The translations under genes and the position numbers were made by a program. This document shows, piece by piece, positions 40,201 through 49,444 of a DNA stretch of 64,000 nucleotides (its first letter is position 1; the number at the start of each line of letters is the position of its first letter). The DNA is from Tribonema minus (Eukaryota; Sar; Xanthophyceae; Tribonematales; Tribonemataceae), in NCBI GenBank assembly GCA_017506865.1, contig JAFCMP010000075.1, positions 62,001-126,000 of the forward strand, given 5' to 3'. The notes under the pieces are model-generated. The model did no database searches. It was not told the origin of the DNA and was given only the letters and a program-made list of their open reading frames with translations.

Positions 40201-42979
40201 TGACCCAATGAGCACAGAAGTGCCTGAAGAGCTTGTGCCTACTGCACAGCTGAAGTTAATGGCGTGTGACTCACCTAGTGGCCCATCCCCCCCCAGATCT
40301 TCCACCACCAGGCTAGGGTCAAGCTGAGCATCGCCATCGCCAGCAACGCTCCCCTCATCGCCCTCGTCCTCCTCAATGAAGTCCTCAGGAATGCCGCTGC
40401 TGCGCCAGTGGCGCCTCGCCTTGCTGAGCAACTGCTGCACTTCGCTGGCAGCGGTGTCGTCGCCGGCGCGCACTTGCAGCGTCAGCTTCTGCGCGCGCTG
40501 CTCCGCGAGTTCCCTGTCAACGGCGCCGGTCAGCTGTTCCATCTCATGCTCCACCTGGCAAGACCGGTGAGTAAAAGGTAAAAGGTTCAAACGGTGGTCA
40601 CCACTGCTGCGGTTGGGCTGTCCAATGGCATAAGCTTGATGGTACTCAGAGTCTGTGTGATGAATGATTGAGCGTTGCAGTATCAGTCATCAGGGTAACA
40701 TGGGCCAGGTGGTACTAGAGAGCATGATTGATCGTGTCATTGAAATCAGTGTCATTAACTCGCAAGGAAAGAAACAATCACAAAGTGAACATATCTCCGC
40801 GCGCAGCTGCGTGTTCATCAATGTAGGCAAGGTGTTCATGGTCACAGCAAACGGCAGGGGTATGCATGCATTTGTGTCTGAGCAGTGCTGCATCTTCATT
40901 GTTCGCCCAACATGATGAAGCGCCTGCATGTCCCAATGTCTCATGCGCATGCGAGATTACACCATGGCAGTGCAGTCTCACATACAGCGGCTACAACGGC
41001 TGAGCCTGACCACCTTCAACATCTTTCTGCACATAACACCAAACTGTTGCTGCTGTGTACCGACAGCTGCAGTTTACGGGAGAAAAAAAGGCAACGCAAC
41101 ATTTTCCACACAGAGCCATGACATCCCTACCAAGAATGCACTGCCATCTGCCATCTGGTTGGGCGCCGTGAGTTGCTTGTTTCATTGCTTGATGGCAAGG
41201 TACATTGAGCATCACTTGTCCAGGGCATCATTGCGAGCGAGTGACGACCTATCATGCAAGCCGCCAACACCGCAGTGCTCAGTACTCTGCTACTGCACCT
41301 GCACCATCGCTACACCAGAATGAGCAAACAGCAGCACTCACCGCAGGCAGCAGATCCGGCAGCAGCTTTGCCTCCATGTGCTGATGAGCAATGTCCTGCA
41401 GGTTGCGCAGCATCAGCCTCAGGCGCTCTGCCGCCGCGTCCCCAACCACCCCCCACCCCCTCAGCTGCTCGCGCGTCAGCGCCCTCGCATCGCCGGCGCC
41501 GCTGAGATAGTCAGAGAGGGCGAAGCACAGCGGCACGAGGTCTGCGCTGAACGCTGCGGTGCCGAGGCTCCTCCTCAGATGCAGCACCGCCTCGCGCATC
41601 GCGCCCGGCGCGAACCAGGCGTCGCCGTCGCGCTGCATGTGCTGCAGCAACGCCAGCAGCCGCTGCGCCGCCGCGTCGCCGACGACGCCCCACTGCTGCA
41701 GCTGCGTGGGCGTGAGCGCGCGCGCATCGCCGCCGTGGCCGCGCCCGTAAAAGTCCGACAGCTCTGCGCACAGGTCCGTGGTGTCGGCGCTGGCGAAGGC
41801 CGCCGCGCCGCAGGTCCGCCGTACGTGCGCCGTGACAACGCGCAGCGACTCCATCGACCACCACCTGTGCGTCGGGCCCGCGCCGCACAGCTTCTCCGTG
41901 AGGTTCTGATCCGCCTTGATCTCCTGCATCGCGTCAGGCTCGGTCTCCGACTCCTCATCCAGCCCCGCATCGTCACCCCCCTCGAGCGTCCCTGTGGCGC
42001 TGCCGCGCTGCTCGCCGAGCCCGTACACCGCCGCCAGGTATCGCAGAAGCGCCGGCGTGTTGACCCCAAGCAAGTCGAGCTTCTCACAGAGGGAATCCAC
42101 GGCTTCAACAGCGCGGTCCGCGTGCGTCTGCCACCTGCGCAGGGTGCCCTGCAGATCCGCCTCAATGTCTGCTGCCTCCGGCTCCTCGCCGCTCCGCGCG
42201 CGCAGCTCCGTGGCGATGTCCCGCTTCAGCTCGTCCCAGTGGGCCGGATCATCCAGGACGCCGCACGCGCGGGCCTGGATGGACATGGCGGCGTCGAGCG
42301 CGCTGGCCACCTGGCGCAGGCGCACTGCGGCCTCGCTGCGGGAGACAGCTGTTGTGTCTGCTGCCGAAGGCCGCGTCACCGTCACGTCCGCCGCGCCGCC
42401 CGCTGCAGCATCCGCTGCTGATGCCGCAGGGGCGGCTGCAGCAGGCGCCGATGTTGTGACTGCGGTAGGGACGTCCTGGATGCTGCAGGATGCCTCAATG
42501 GCCTCCTCCATGCTGCGGCCAGCGAACAAGGTGGCGTTAAAGGCTGCCGACACTGCGGGATCGGCAGCCTGATTCTTGGTCGAATCGTGCAGGACCTCAT
42601 AGAGGACAGGCGGCTTGGCGCGGAAGGCTGCGTGCGCCCTCTGCAAGCTGTAAAGTTTGGCAGGGTCACAGCTGTAGCAGCAGAAGATGTCGGCGGCAGC
42701 AACAGCGTCCGCCTCTTGCTCGCCAAGGTTCTGGCCAATGCAGTTGTGGCAGAATGCCCGTCCGCATGTGTCGCACAGATAGAGGGGCTCGACGTCTGCT
42801 TCTCCGCACCAACCGCAGTAGTCATCCGACCCTGATGCACACTCAGCAGGAAATGAAGCTGCGCACAGGTCACAGATTGCGACATCATGCAGCACAGGGT
42901 GCTCAGTGACCGTGAATAATCCGTCGCTTAGGTCTCTGCTACAAGTGGAGCACTCAAATTCCGGCCCAGCGTCCTGCAT
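18873..42979 (-). CDS. ATRX: ATRX-type SNF2 chromatin remodeller with ADD domain, 24 exons
   Basis: Nuclear ATP-dependent remodeller; in animals ATRX with DAXX deposits H3.3 at repeats and telomeres. Exons: 41342-42979, 40275-40554, 39009-39267, 36716-37805, 36073-36155, 33349-34982, 32373-32677, 31464-31655, 30606-30782, 29958-29972, 29289-29366, 28860-29056, 28218-28350, 27120-27307, 26303-26501, 25689-25778, 24941-25087, 24068-24184, 23201-23363, 22054-22831, 21355-21434, 20735-20862, 19692-20114, 18873-19391. All 23 junctions agree in phase; 8913 nt, 2970 residues (human 2492). Residues 8-104 form the ADD domain. Acidic and Ser-rich linkers fill about 550-1760. The SNF2 core carries KLKPHQ-like [40 protein letters not shown] and YRFGQTKDV. 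The C-terminus is Gln-rich. DEGH rather than DEAH, and the ADD, separate ATRX from other SNF2 proteins. The junction after exon 15 uses a GC donor. Linker exons rest on phase more than on homology. Confidence 0.92.
20261..20419. repeat. Long near-perfect hairpin in ATRX intron 22
   Basis: Left arm 20261-20336 and right arm 20344-20419 are reverse complements over 76 bases with about nine mismatches (88 per cent) and a 7-base loop. It lies in the intron between exons 22 and 23. The shape would suit a small-RNA precursor or a foldback element. The sequence alone cannot decide. Confidence 0.85.
20521..20605 (-). pseudogene. Dispersed coding-like fragment, copy 1
   Basis: On the minus strand this intronic piece reads VALFDSWP, then [10 protein letters not shown], and stops. 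It matches 48484-48565 at roughly 80 per cent over about 75 bases with the same protein motif. It looks like the remnant of a repeated element gene. Family unknown. Confidence 0.5.
26154..26307. repeat. Tandem duplication spanning the exon 15 GC donor of ATRX
   Basis: Two copies of about 77 bases, 26154-26230 and 26232-26307, share TCATGCACC, CAACTTCAACTT, GCAGGCGCAAC and ACCGGTG-CTTGCCTGC. The copy nearest exon 15 contains the functional donor (CAG then GCAAGTC, minus strand). The other holds a decoy, GCAAGCC. Confidence 0.8.
27066..27095. repeat. Tetranucleotide microsatellite (GTAT)n
   Basis: About seven GTAT units in ATRX intron 14, some 25 bases inside the intron from the exon 14 donor. 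Confidence 0.95.
31081..31303. repeat. Large inverted repeat with nested duplication in ATRX intron 8
   Basis: The arm 31081-31174 is about 95 per cent identical to the reverse complement of 31209-31303. Between them, 31175-31208 is an extra copy of the inner 34 bases of the right arm, so the left arm can pair with either. It looks like a foldback (MITE-like) element whose tip was duplicated. Confidence 0.88.
36468..36510 (+). repeat. G-rich tracts in ATRX intron 4
   Basis: Five G runs of 5 to 11 bases within 43 bases on the plus strand, which is the template strand of the gene. This meets the usual pattern for a G-quadruplex. Confidence 0.85.
41342..42979 (-). other. ATRX exon 1: ADD domain plus a duplicated unknown domain
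   Basis: This 546-codon exon opens with the ADD domain, a GATA-like finger fused to a PHD finger that in animal ATRX reads H3 unmethylated at K4 and methylated at K9. Cysteine pairs lie at residues 10/13, 36/39, 55/58, 69/72, 77/80 and 100-104, matching ADD spacing; FECSTC, CGWCGE and [12 protein letters not shown] are diagnostic. A less conserved Ala-rich region follows. Residues about 375-530 hold two copies of a roughly 80-residue unit marked by G(A/T)AAF, LSD(F/Y), GDARALT and [10 protein letters not shown] do not recognise that unit. The ATG at 42979 is the first in frame and precedes the ADD by seven residues. Confidence 0.88.
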
Positions 42980-43175
42980 GAGCTCTCACACAGGAAGGCT
43001 CTGGGCTTCCGGTGGCATGTGGCGGAAAGAATAAATCTTACACGCCGCCAACGTGCCCGCACCGCAGCTGCTTTGCTGTTTGCTTCTCACTCACTGATGT
43101 GTTGACCTTGGCGCCAAGCGAACGATCCATCTTGAAGTTAGTTTTGAGGTTGAAGTGTGACCAACTGTGAAAAAC
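42980..43175. promoter_or_regulatory. Shared upstream region of ATRX and Sen54
   Basis: The ATRX start (minus) and Sen54 start (plus) are separated by only 196 bases, so a bidirectional promoter is likely. Copies of the CTTGAAGTT and GGTTGAAGTG motif lie at 43131-43158. No clear TATA box was found. Confidence 0.55.
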
Positions 43176-43865
43176 ATGGAAGGCGAAGCTGCGGAGGCTG
43201 CAGCCTCCTGGGCGGAAAGCGTGGGCTGCGCACTGGGTGAGCATCGTGCAACATCCAGCCGCTGCTCAATCGCTACTGCACTGCCGGAGTACAGCGACCG
43301 CCTGCGCGTGCAGGTAGAAACTAAACAGGTTACATCTTACTGGGGCTTCCGCTGCTCAGGCGCGGACTGGCTGCATCCGGAAGAGGCCGCATACTTGGTC
43401 GAGCGTGGCCTACTGATTGTACTGCATCACAGCGGTGATGACACAGTGCCGGCAGAGGTGGTTCTAACACAGGCATGGTCTGCTGTGTCTTGGCTCTGGT
43501 ACAGAGCTTTCAGCCTCGGTTTACACGCTGGCCTTATCATTAGGCGTTCCCCGCCAGATGAGGACTCGAAGCATAGCAGACGACAGGCTGACTCTTTGGC
43601 ACGGCAACCTTCCTGCCATGTCTTCACCAAGAGCAGCAGGAGCACATTCAAGAAGAGCGATCCTGGCGTGCCATGTGCTCGACTGGAAGTGTTTAGCTAT
43701 GCTGGCACAGGCCTGTACATTGAGCCGCTGACTCCTGGTCATATTGTTGAACATAGTACCCAAGTCAGGAAAGTGGCTGCTGTTGCAGGCGATGGCGCCA
43801 CGCTATTCTTCAACTTGACGCCTACCGAAGCACCTGCGTGTCAGCATCAACCAGCGTTCAAATGA
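43176..43865 (+). CDS. TSEN54: tRNA-splicing endonuclease subunit Sen54, single exon
   Basis: Structural subunit of the nuclear tRNA intron endonuclease, paired with catalytic Sen2 and with Sen34 and Sen15. The 229-residue frame has the Sen54 N-terminal pattern: a short strand, WGF, then WLHPEEAAYLVERGLLIVLH, matching the (L)HPEEALFLLE block, and LWYRAFSLGLHAGLIIRRS for the linker helix ending in the G-YVVRR turn. The C-terminal half has FTKSSRSTFKKSDPGVPCAR, matching the Sen54 F(K)KS-PG-PD block, and closes with VRKVAAVAGDGATLFFNL, like the usual final strand. It is compact; fungal and human proteins are 400-530 residues, mainly because of linkers missing here. The ATG at 43176 is the first in this frame; a GTG three codons upstream is not a credible start. 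Confidence 0.85.
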   Translation: MEGEAAEAAASWAESVGCALGEHRATSSRCSIATALPEYSDRLRVQVETKQVTSYWGFRCSGADWLHPEEAAYLVERGLLIVLHHSGDDTVPAEVVLTQAWSAVSWLWYRAFSLGLHAGLIIRRSPPDEDSKHSRRQADSLARQPSCHVFTKSSRSTFKKSDPGVPCARLEVFSYAGTGLYIEPLTPGHIVEHSTQVRKVAAVAGDGATLFFNLTPTEAPACQHQPAFK

Positions 43866-45486
43866 CACAGTTTCTTAGGTTTTCTTGCCAGGCCGTTGTG
43901 TCAGGTATGTGTTTCCTGCTTGTTGACGTGCCCGTGTGTCTAACAATGAGGGATGTTGCTATTGGGCTCAGGCAGTGCTGCCTTTGGGCAGTTGGCACTC
44001 AATGCCTGCTGCCCACGGACAGCAAATGCCAGGTCTGCATGACTGGGTAGGCCAATCACATCTGGCGAGACAGCAGCTCGAACACGCTGTATTATATTGT
44101 ACATACATAATCTGCAGCAAGCAATGGCCTTGCGTTGTTGACACTGCAGTGGATGCAATCATGGAGAGATGTCAGTTGGCACGTGCAGCATTTAGTGCTT
44201 TGCTTGTTTGGTGCTTGGCGAGCTGCACTTGTAACTAGCTTGTCTGCACAGTGATCCAGACAGCCGTTGTGAATGCCATATCCTGAAGTCACACCATGCT
44301 CTCCTCACATGACAGAGGTGAAGGTAGGGGGGCGAGTGAATGCTTTCCAGTCAGTGGTGTCGTGACGGTCGTGATGGCGCGACATAACAGTATGGGCACA
44401 AGGCACACACAGCATCTGCGCACCACTGCGCTTTGCTGCATTTAGTTCCACGCAAACGTTCTGTGAAGTGTCATTTTTGCCACATGCCGCTGAATACCTT
44501 TCAGCAAACCCATGGCACTGCTTGTCGAACTCAACGAATACATACTGAGCGCACGCACTGAACTGGCCTTATGGCGTATTAGTCATTGCAAGTCAAGATG
44601 CTGTGCCAAAGTCAAATGATGCTAGCGTCTAAACTAGCTTGAATTTATCACATATTCGGGAAACCGTCAAAGCTCTGCCATGATCTGCCTGAGCGAAAGA
44701 CACCTTGTGACAAACCTTAAAGCACCAGTAGAGTGAAGGGTGCACTGCAGAAGTCCAGAAGCAGCTCCTTCAAGGTGCATCATGTGCCCAACGCGATGGT
44801 GTGCTTGCCTTTGGACACCTGACTTGCGCCCATGCAATAACTTGCTGTCACAACAAGCCAAAGCGATTTGAAAAGCCTACTGTACTTGTCATGCGTGCTA
44901 TGCAGTGAGTTGCGATGTTGACCTGCAGACTTGTATGCGGGCCAACACGCGGGATCTTGAAGCTCTCCTGGCATGCAAAGGGTGACCCCTTGACAGGTTT
45001 GGCACACTGTGCAGATTCCCACGTAGCTGCTGAGTGGTATCATCATGGCCGTGTGGTGTAGAACGAGCGGGCCGCATATAGCGATCTGTCCTCTTGTCAC
45101 CAACTTTGCAGTTACAAACCCATTGTCAATCTGTAGCAATACCCATTGCTCACAGTTGTCCTGCGGTATCTGCAGAGCACAACATGCTGTGATGCTGTTT
45201 GCCTGTCGCCATTTTGCAGAAGCGTTGCCAACAATACGGCTTGGCATTGACAACGCTGGCAGCAGGCATGTTGCATAGTGCGAATGACGCTACTGAAAGT
45301 TGGCACACAGGGGCGATCCGCTTTATTCTCAGAGTCGTCCCTGACTGCTTCCTGCTTTGCTGCCCACTTTTGCTGAAGCGATTGCTCGTTCCCCTCACAT
45401 GAGACCTGACCACACAGGCTGAAGGAAGCGAGCAAGTTGCACAATAGCAAACCACACAGCGTCACTGTGTGCAAGACGTATATTTA
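43866..45486. other. Intergenic, between convergent gene ends
   Basis: Sen54 (plus) and the dynein light chain (minus) end toward this region. TGTAA occurs at about 44229 on the plus strand and, as TTACA, at about 45112 for the minus strand. Both could be polyadenylation signals. No exon is recognised. Confidence 0.5.
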
Positions 45487-45973
45487 TCATCCTGCTTTGT
45501 ACATCATCACTGCCTTGTCACCTATGTAGAAGTAGAGAAACATACGCGTTTCGTGTGTCACAAAGGATCCGAAGTTGCGTCCGATGACCACGTGCCAGTG
45601 TGGGTCCCACTGCTCGTCCAAATGCCTCTTGATCTTCTCTGCGCTGGCCAAACCTGCGCAGTGGCACAAGCGAGGCTTATTGCATCAAAGATGCATGGCC
45701 TGTCACGGACTGACAGAGCTCTTTTCGAACGTCTTCCAAGATGAACTGGCGGTTTGTATGCACACCAAGATCGCAGCACAAGAGAGCGCAACATTCCAGG
45801 TTGAAAACGGTCGTGCTAGCGCTTGTCTCACCTTCTGCCTCAAAGTCGTGACATTTGTCAAGCACTTCTCTGCTGGTGTCAATGGCATCCTTGAGAATAT
45901 CGTCAGGCATGTCCAGAGGCAGCTTTACTTTCGCGCCCCACATCATTCGCCAGTCATCTCCCATGGATGGCAT
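45487..45973 (-). CDS. LC8-family dynein light chain, 2 exons
   Basis: Small dimeric light chain of cytoplasmic or axonemal dynein. Exons 45832-45973 and 45487-45653 join in phase 1 to 309 nt, 102 residues; LC8 proteins are 89-120. Exon 1 codes for a divergent N-terminus and helix (DMPDDILKDAIDTSREVLDK). Exon 2 codes for KIKRHLDEQWDP, then WHVVIGRNFGSFVTHE, the LC8 signature, and MFLYFYIGDKAVMMYKAG. WHVVIG and the extended N-terminus resemble axonemal LC8-like chains (LC6/LC10/DNAL4) more than the near-invariant canonical LC8, so an outer-arm role is possible but inferred. The start ATG at 45973 is the first in frame; a GTG further upstream was rejected. Confidence 0.93.
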
Positions 45974-46800
45974 AATGCCGCTGCGGACTCCTAAGACACG
46001 CCTGCGCCACTGCCACCTGCGCCTCACTCCTGTCACTCCTGAGAATGGTGTGCTTTCTCTCTTTCCAAAAGCCTCTTACTTCAACGGTTACCCGTTGAAG
46101 TTTGAACTCTTGGTGGTTGACATGCTCGGAGTTGTTGGCAAGTTCCAGTGGACCGAACGACTATGACTAGTTATTCTGCACCATCAACGCATACGCTACG
46201 GCTAAGACTACGTGGAAAAACCTTCTTGAAAGAAGGTGACACGCCACCATAAATCATTAGGGGGCCTGCAGTGATTAAAATGTAAACGAGTGGGAAGTGC
46301 CCTGTACGAATGCCTTCGCAGACCGGCTCGAGCACGGCTGAAGGAGTCCCCGCGCCACCAAGCGCTGGACAGAGCAGCTCCGAGGCTGAAGTAGACAGCT
46401 GGAATGGGTAAGCCTTCTTGCCTGACACTTTGTGCTTCCTCCACCTCCGCTCCGGATCCCTTGCTCAACTTATAAAATAAATCATTAATGATGGGTAATG
46501 GTAGGCCTTCCAATGGTTCAGCATCAACACCACTGGTGTCACAACAGCTAGGTTTTCGACCACCCTCCAGCATAAGTCAACTGAATCAGCTGCACAGACT
46601 TCAAAGTAATGTGCACTGTACACTCTGTCCAGATGCATCTGCAAGTAAGCAGAAAACACTGCCAGCTTGTTTGTAGGTGGCGAAGGCGCAGTTATCCAGT
46701 GAACAGGATCAGTCAATCATTCGGGTACAATGATTGGGCAGATGCCACCAGTGGACGAGTTGAGGGGAAACTGCCGTGCTAGCACTGTTGAATGGTGCCT
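45974..46800. other. Upstream of the dynein light chain; no gene recognised
   Basis: Two minus-strand open frames (46208-46573 and 46465-46716) overlap here with no family resemblance. A palindromic stretch TTCAACGG..CCGTTGAA lies near 46080. Promoter sequence of the light chain is expected. Confidence 0.4.
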
Positions 46801-47181
46801 TCAGGTAGAGACATCCTGTAGCAAGCACTTGTAGACCATCTTGGCGTTTTGCATGCTTGACGATGTACCAAATGCTGCAGACTGAGTGTCATGTATATTT
46901 GAGACACCATACATACCTTTAGACAAGTCCAGGGATTGCAACATGTCTGCTCCATGAGGGGACCCTGCGAACTCTGCTGGCACTGGTGCATGCGTTTTAA
47001 TTCAGCTTGAGAATAAACATGCCATGTATCCTTCAAACGTGAAGTGCTGGCCATGGCACAGATGCAAAGATCGTGTGTGTACCTGCTGTTGCCTTATCGC
47101 TATGCTGAAGGCCACCTGATACTATGTAGTACTGATGGATGGGCAGCTGCCAGTCACTTTTGAAAGCTCCATTAGTGATTT
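46801..47181 (-). CDS. Last exons of an unrecognised gene (5' part unresolved)
   Basis: Three exon-like blocks agree in phase: 47083-47181 (ITNGAFKSDWQLPIHQYYIV...), 46917-46982 (VPAEFAGSPHGADMLQSLDL...) and 46801-46874 (AFGTSSSMQNAKMVYKCLLQ..., then stop). Acceptors are CACCAG, CACCAG and CTGCAG; donors are CAG-GTACAC and AAAG-GTATGT. The intron between the last two is only 42 bases and is itself open in frame, so it may be retained. Upstream, 47330-47295 (HADDDMLCLIQ) and a frame around 47370-47560 also look coding, but I could not join them. I do not recognise the protein. It lies next to the dynein light chain on the same strand, which says little about its role. Confidence 0.45.
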
Positions 47182-48634
47182 CTGGTGTGGAAATTCAGTT
47201 CACTCACAGGTCAGCATATGCTCACTGAAAGATTGCCCACTATTGTGCTGCATGTACGTCCCTCACATGATCAGCACCGTGCCCGAATGCTTCTTAGGAG
47301 CACCTGGATGAGGCAGAGCATGTCATCATCAGCATGCTTGCTGCAGGGTTATAAGTGACCCGTGATGCCACATGCAAGGCCATTACTCATGCTGTAGATG
47401 TGTTTGGTGATGTCAGGAATGTGGACCACCAGTACAGCGATGCGGCAGGGCAATCGAGCAATCCAACTCTGAAGTGCGCGGCGAACTGGGTGCCCGGCTT
47501 CCAAGAATATTTCAGGACCCTTCTTTTCAGGAACAAGTCTGAGGCCAAGTCCAGTGTACGTGGCCCTGCAGCGGAGCTGAATCAATCATGCATGCGCTCA
47601 GATCCAAGACGGCAACCAAGAGCATGCAAACCCTCAAGACCCAGCAACAGCCCTCAATGAACTGATGGTGAGATTTGCACTCCCTCTTGAGGTCTTGCAG
47701 TAATGATTTGCCTCAGGCTGACACCGTTGGCTTGTGAAAGTGTGCTCAGTCAGGGGACTTGCAGTGCAGCGGGACCTCTGCCATCTCACATGCTATTGCC
47801 ATAGCTTGGAAACGTGAGAGCGAGAATTACCATGTCGCTCTGAGTTACACGCCACGCCCCAGCTTGAGGCATCATGCCCGCTCTCAGTCTGACAGTCAGT
47901 CATCCACACTCACGGGGTGTACAGTCACTCACGCAGCCCGTGAGGGCGGCATTGGGCTGGTTGAGGTGGACCAACGGCCGATGCGCACTAGAAGTTCGTT
48001 GCAATGCATGTGCACTGAGCTCACTGACAGGCGCTCATGAGCTGCAGCAGGCGCCTCGGGCTCTTGCATCGCGCAGAACGCACAACTGTGTTACATCCAG
48101 GGCCAGCTGCTGCTGGTCGAGTAATAATAGAAGCACAAACTTTCAGGTTGGGGGGTGATGATTTGTGATGTGGGATGAGTGAGGTGCTATGTTGACGGTG
48201 CCTGTTGGTTGCAGTGTCCGAGGAAGCAGAGAAATTCTAACTTTAAAGAGATAGAACGCACTGAGACAAGCAAAACTTGAAGTTAGGGATCACCAGTGTT
48301 GGTGTGGATGTCCTTCGCAGCTCAGTGCACCGTGTGACAACTAGTCCAATGCTTGGGAGCATGCACGTTCGTGTTCAGCTTCCCTCAGCCTTGCTGCTGG
48401 GCCAGCGGATTTTCAGGCGAGAGCGGTGTAACCACTCTTGATGGAAACGAATCAACAGTTCGTAGAGCTCTGGGTGACAAGGGATGGTTAGCCGCAAGTG
48501 CCTTCCACCAATAACCGTGGTTGCCGCTGCTGCAGTCATTGGCCACGAGTCAAACAGTGCCATCGTATCCACAGTAGTCCAAAGACCTCTATTGATTCAG
48601 ACTGGCCAGCAAGGGCCTAGCCTGAGGTTGAGAG
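47182..48634. other. Region with unresolved coding-like stretches
   Basis: Open frames of fair codon quality occur on both strands at 47355-47660 and cannot be assigned. On the minus strand they could be upstream exons of the neighbouring unrecognised gene. 47660-48370 shows nothing I can identify. Confidence 0.35.
48375..48572 (-). pseudogene. Dispersed coding-like fragment, copy 2
   Basis: Reads ALFDSWP, AATTVIGGRHLRLTIP, then ELYELLIRFHQEWLHRSRLK and a stop. The first part matches the piece at 20521-20605 in protein and DNA. It lies 62 bases from the retrotransposon and could be the element's insertion target. Family unknown. Confidence 0.5.
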
Positions 48635-49015
48635 TGATACAGCAAAGCAGCCTGGAATCTATGCCTCGAGCAGTAGAGCTGCTGAACTGCTGGTGACATC
48701 AAAGAGCAGCCAAACTTGCAGAGCAACATCAGTGGAAGCAAGCAAAGACACACCTCTGTGGACATGGCTGGAGAAGAGGAATGAGCCCAGAGTATGATAT
48801 GGCTCAGCTCCAGAAGGCTTGCTGTCCCCCAGCTAGGATGGTCTCTTGTAGCTTGCTCAGGTGTCTAGGACACTTGTGTGAGCAAAAAAAGCCTTGATCC
48901 TCTTGTGCTGGCACAGGTTCTTGAAGTTGAAGTACCGGTCCAGGGAACGGTCTTCTTCTTCCAGAGCTCCTGGCATTTCATGCTGCTTGTAGCATAAAAC
49001 GGAGAACTTGTATCA
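48635..49015 (-). repeat. 3' LTR of the retrotransposon
   Basis: Same length and ends as the other LTR. Differences seen: CTCGAG/CTTGAG, AAGACA/AAGGCA, AGAAGAGG/AGAACAGG, GTCTCT/GTCCCT and CTGGCA/CTGACA. It is preceded in sense by a purine tract. Confidence 0.92.
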
Positions 49016-49027
49016 TCCCTCTTCTTT
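49016..49027 (-). other. Polypurine tract
   Basis: AAAGAAGAGGGA on the sense strand directly abuts the 3' LTR, where plus-strand DNA synthesis is primed in LTR elements. Confidence 0.8.
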
Positions 49028-49444
49028 GAAAGGGCCGCCGTCCGCGGCGCCCACTAGACTGGTGCGCGGAAGTCGACGGTTTATGACACTTGATATTCAG
49101 CAAGGCGTCTGCTCTGTCGCATCACAGCCAGGTTCTTGTCTTGTCTAGGTCTAGGGTGCGTTACCGTCCACCGTTCCTTCACGCCAGGCGCGTGAGCTCA
49201 ACACCGCTTCAGGGGCAACACCAATGTTTCACCGCTCCTTCGCATCACGTGTGCGAGTTCAACGCGATTTAACATTTGCGCAGGCGTTTTTGGGGTCTGG
49301 TATCCCCAGTGTCGTGGCTTGCAGGTTGCAAATCAATGTGTATGTCGGCCTTGCGCGGCTCCTTGGCGAGCTCGCGTGCCAGCATGAGATTCCAGGATGA
49401 AGGTTCAGCTCGAGCGTCATCACGGTAATATTCGGCTCTGAGCT

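Noticed and set aside
41378-42421. 347-codon plus-strand open frame
   Set aside because: Antisense shadow of ATRX exon 1; the minus strand has the ADD domain.
46208-46573. 121-codon minus-strand frame
   Set aside because: No homology, overlapping other frames of similar length, no matching splice borders.
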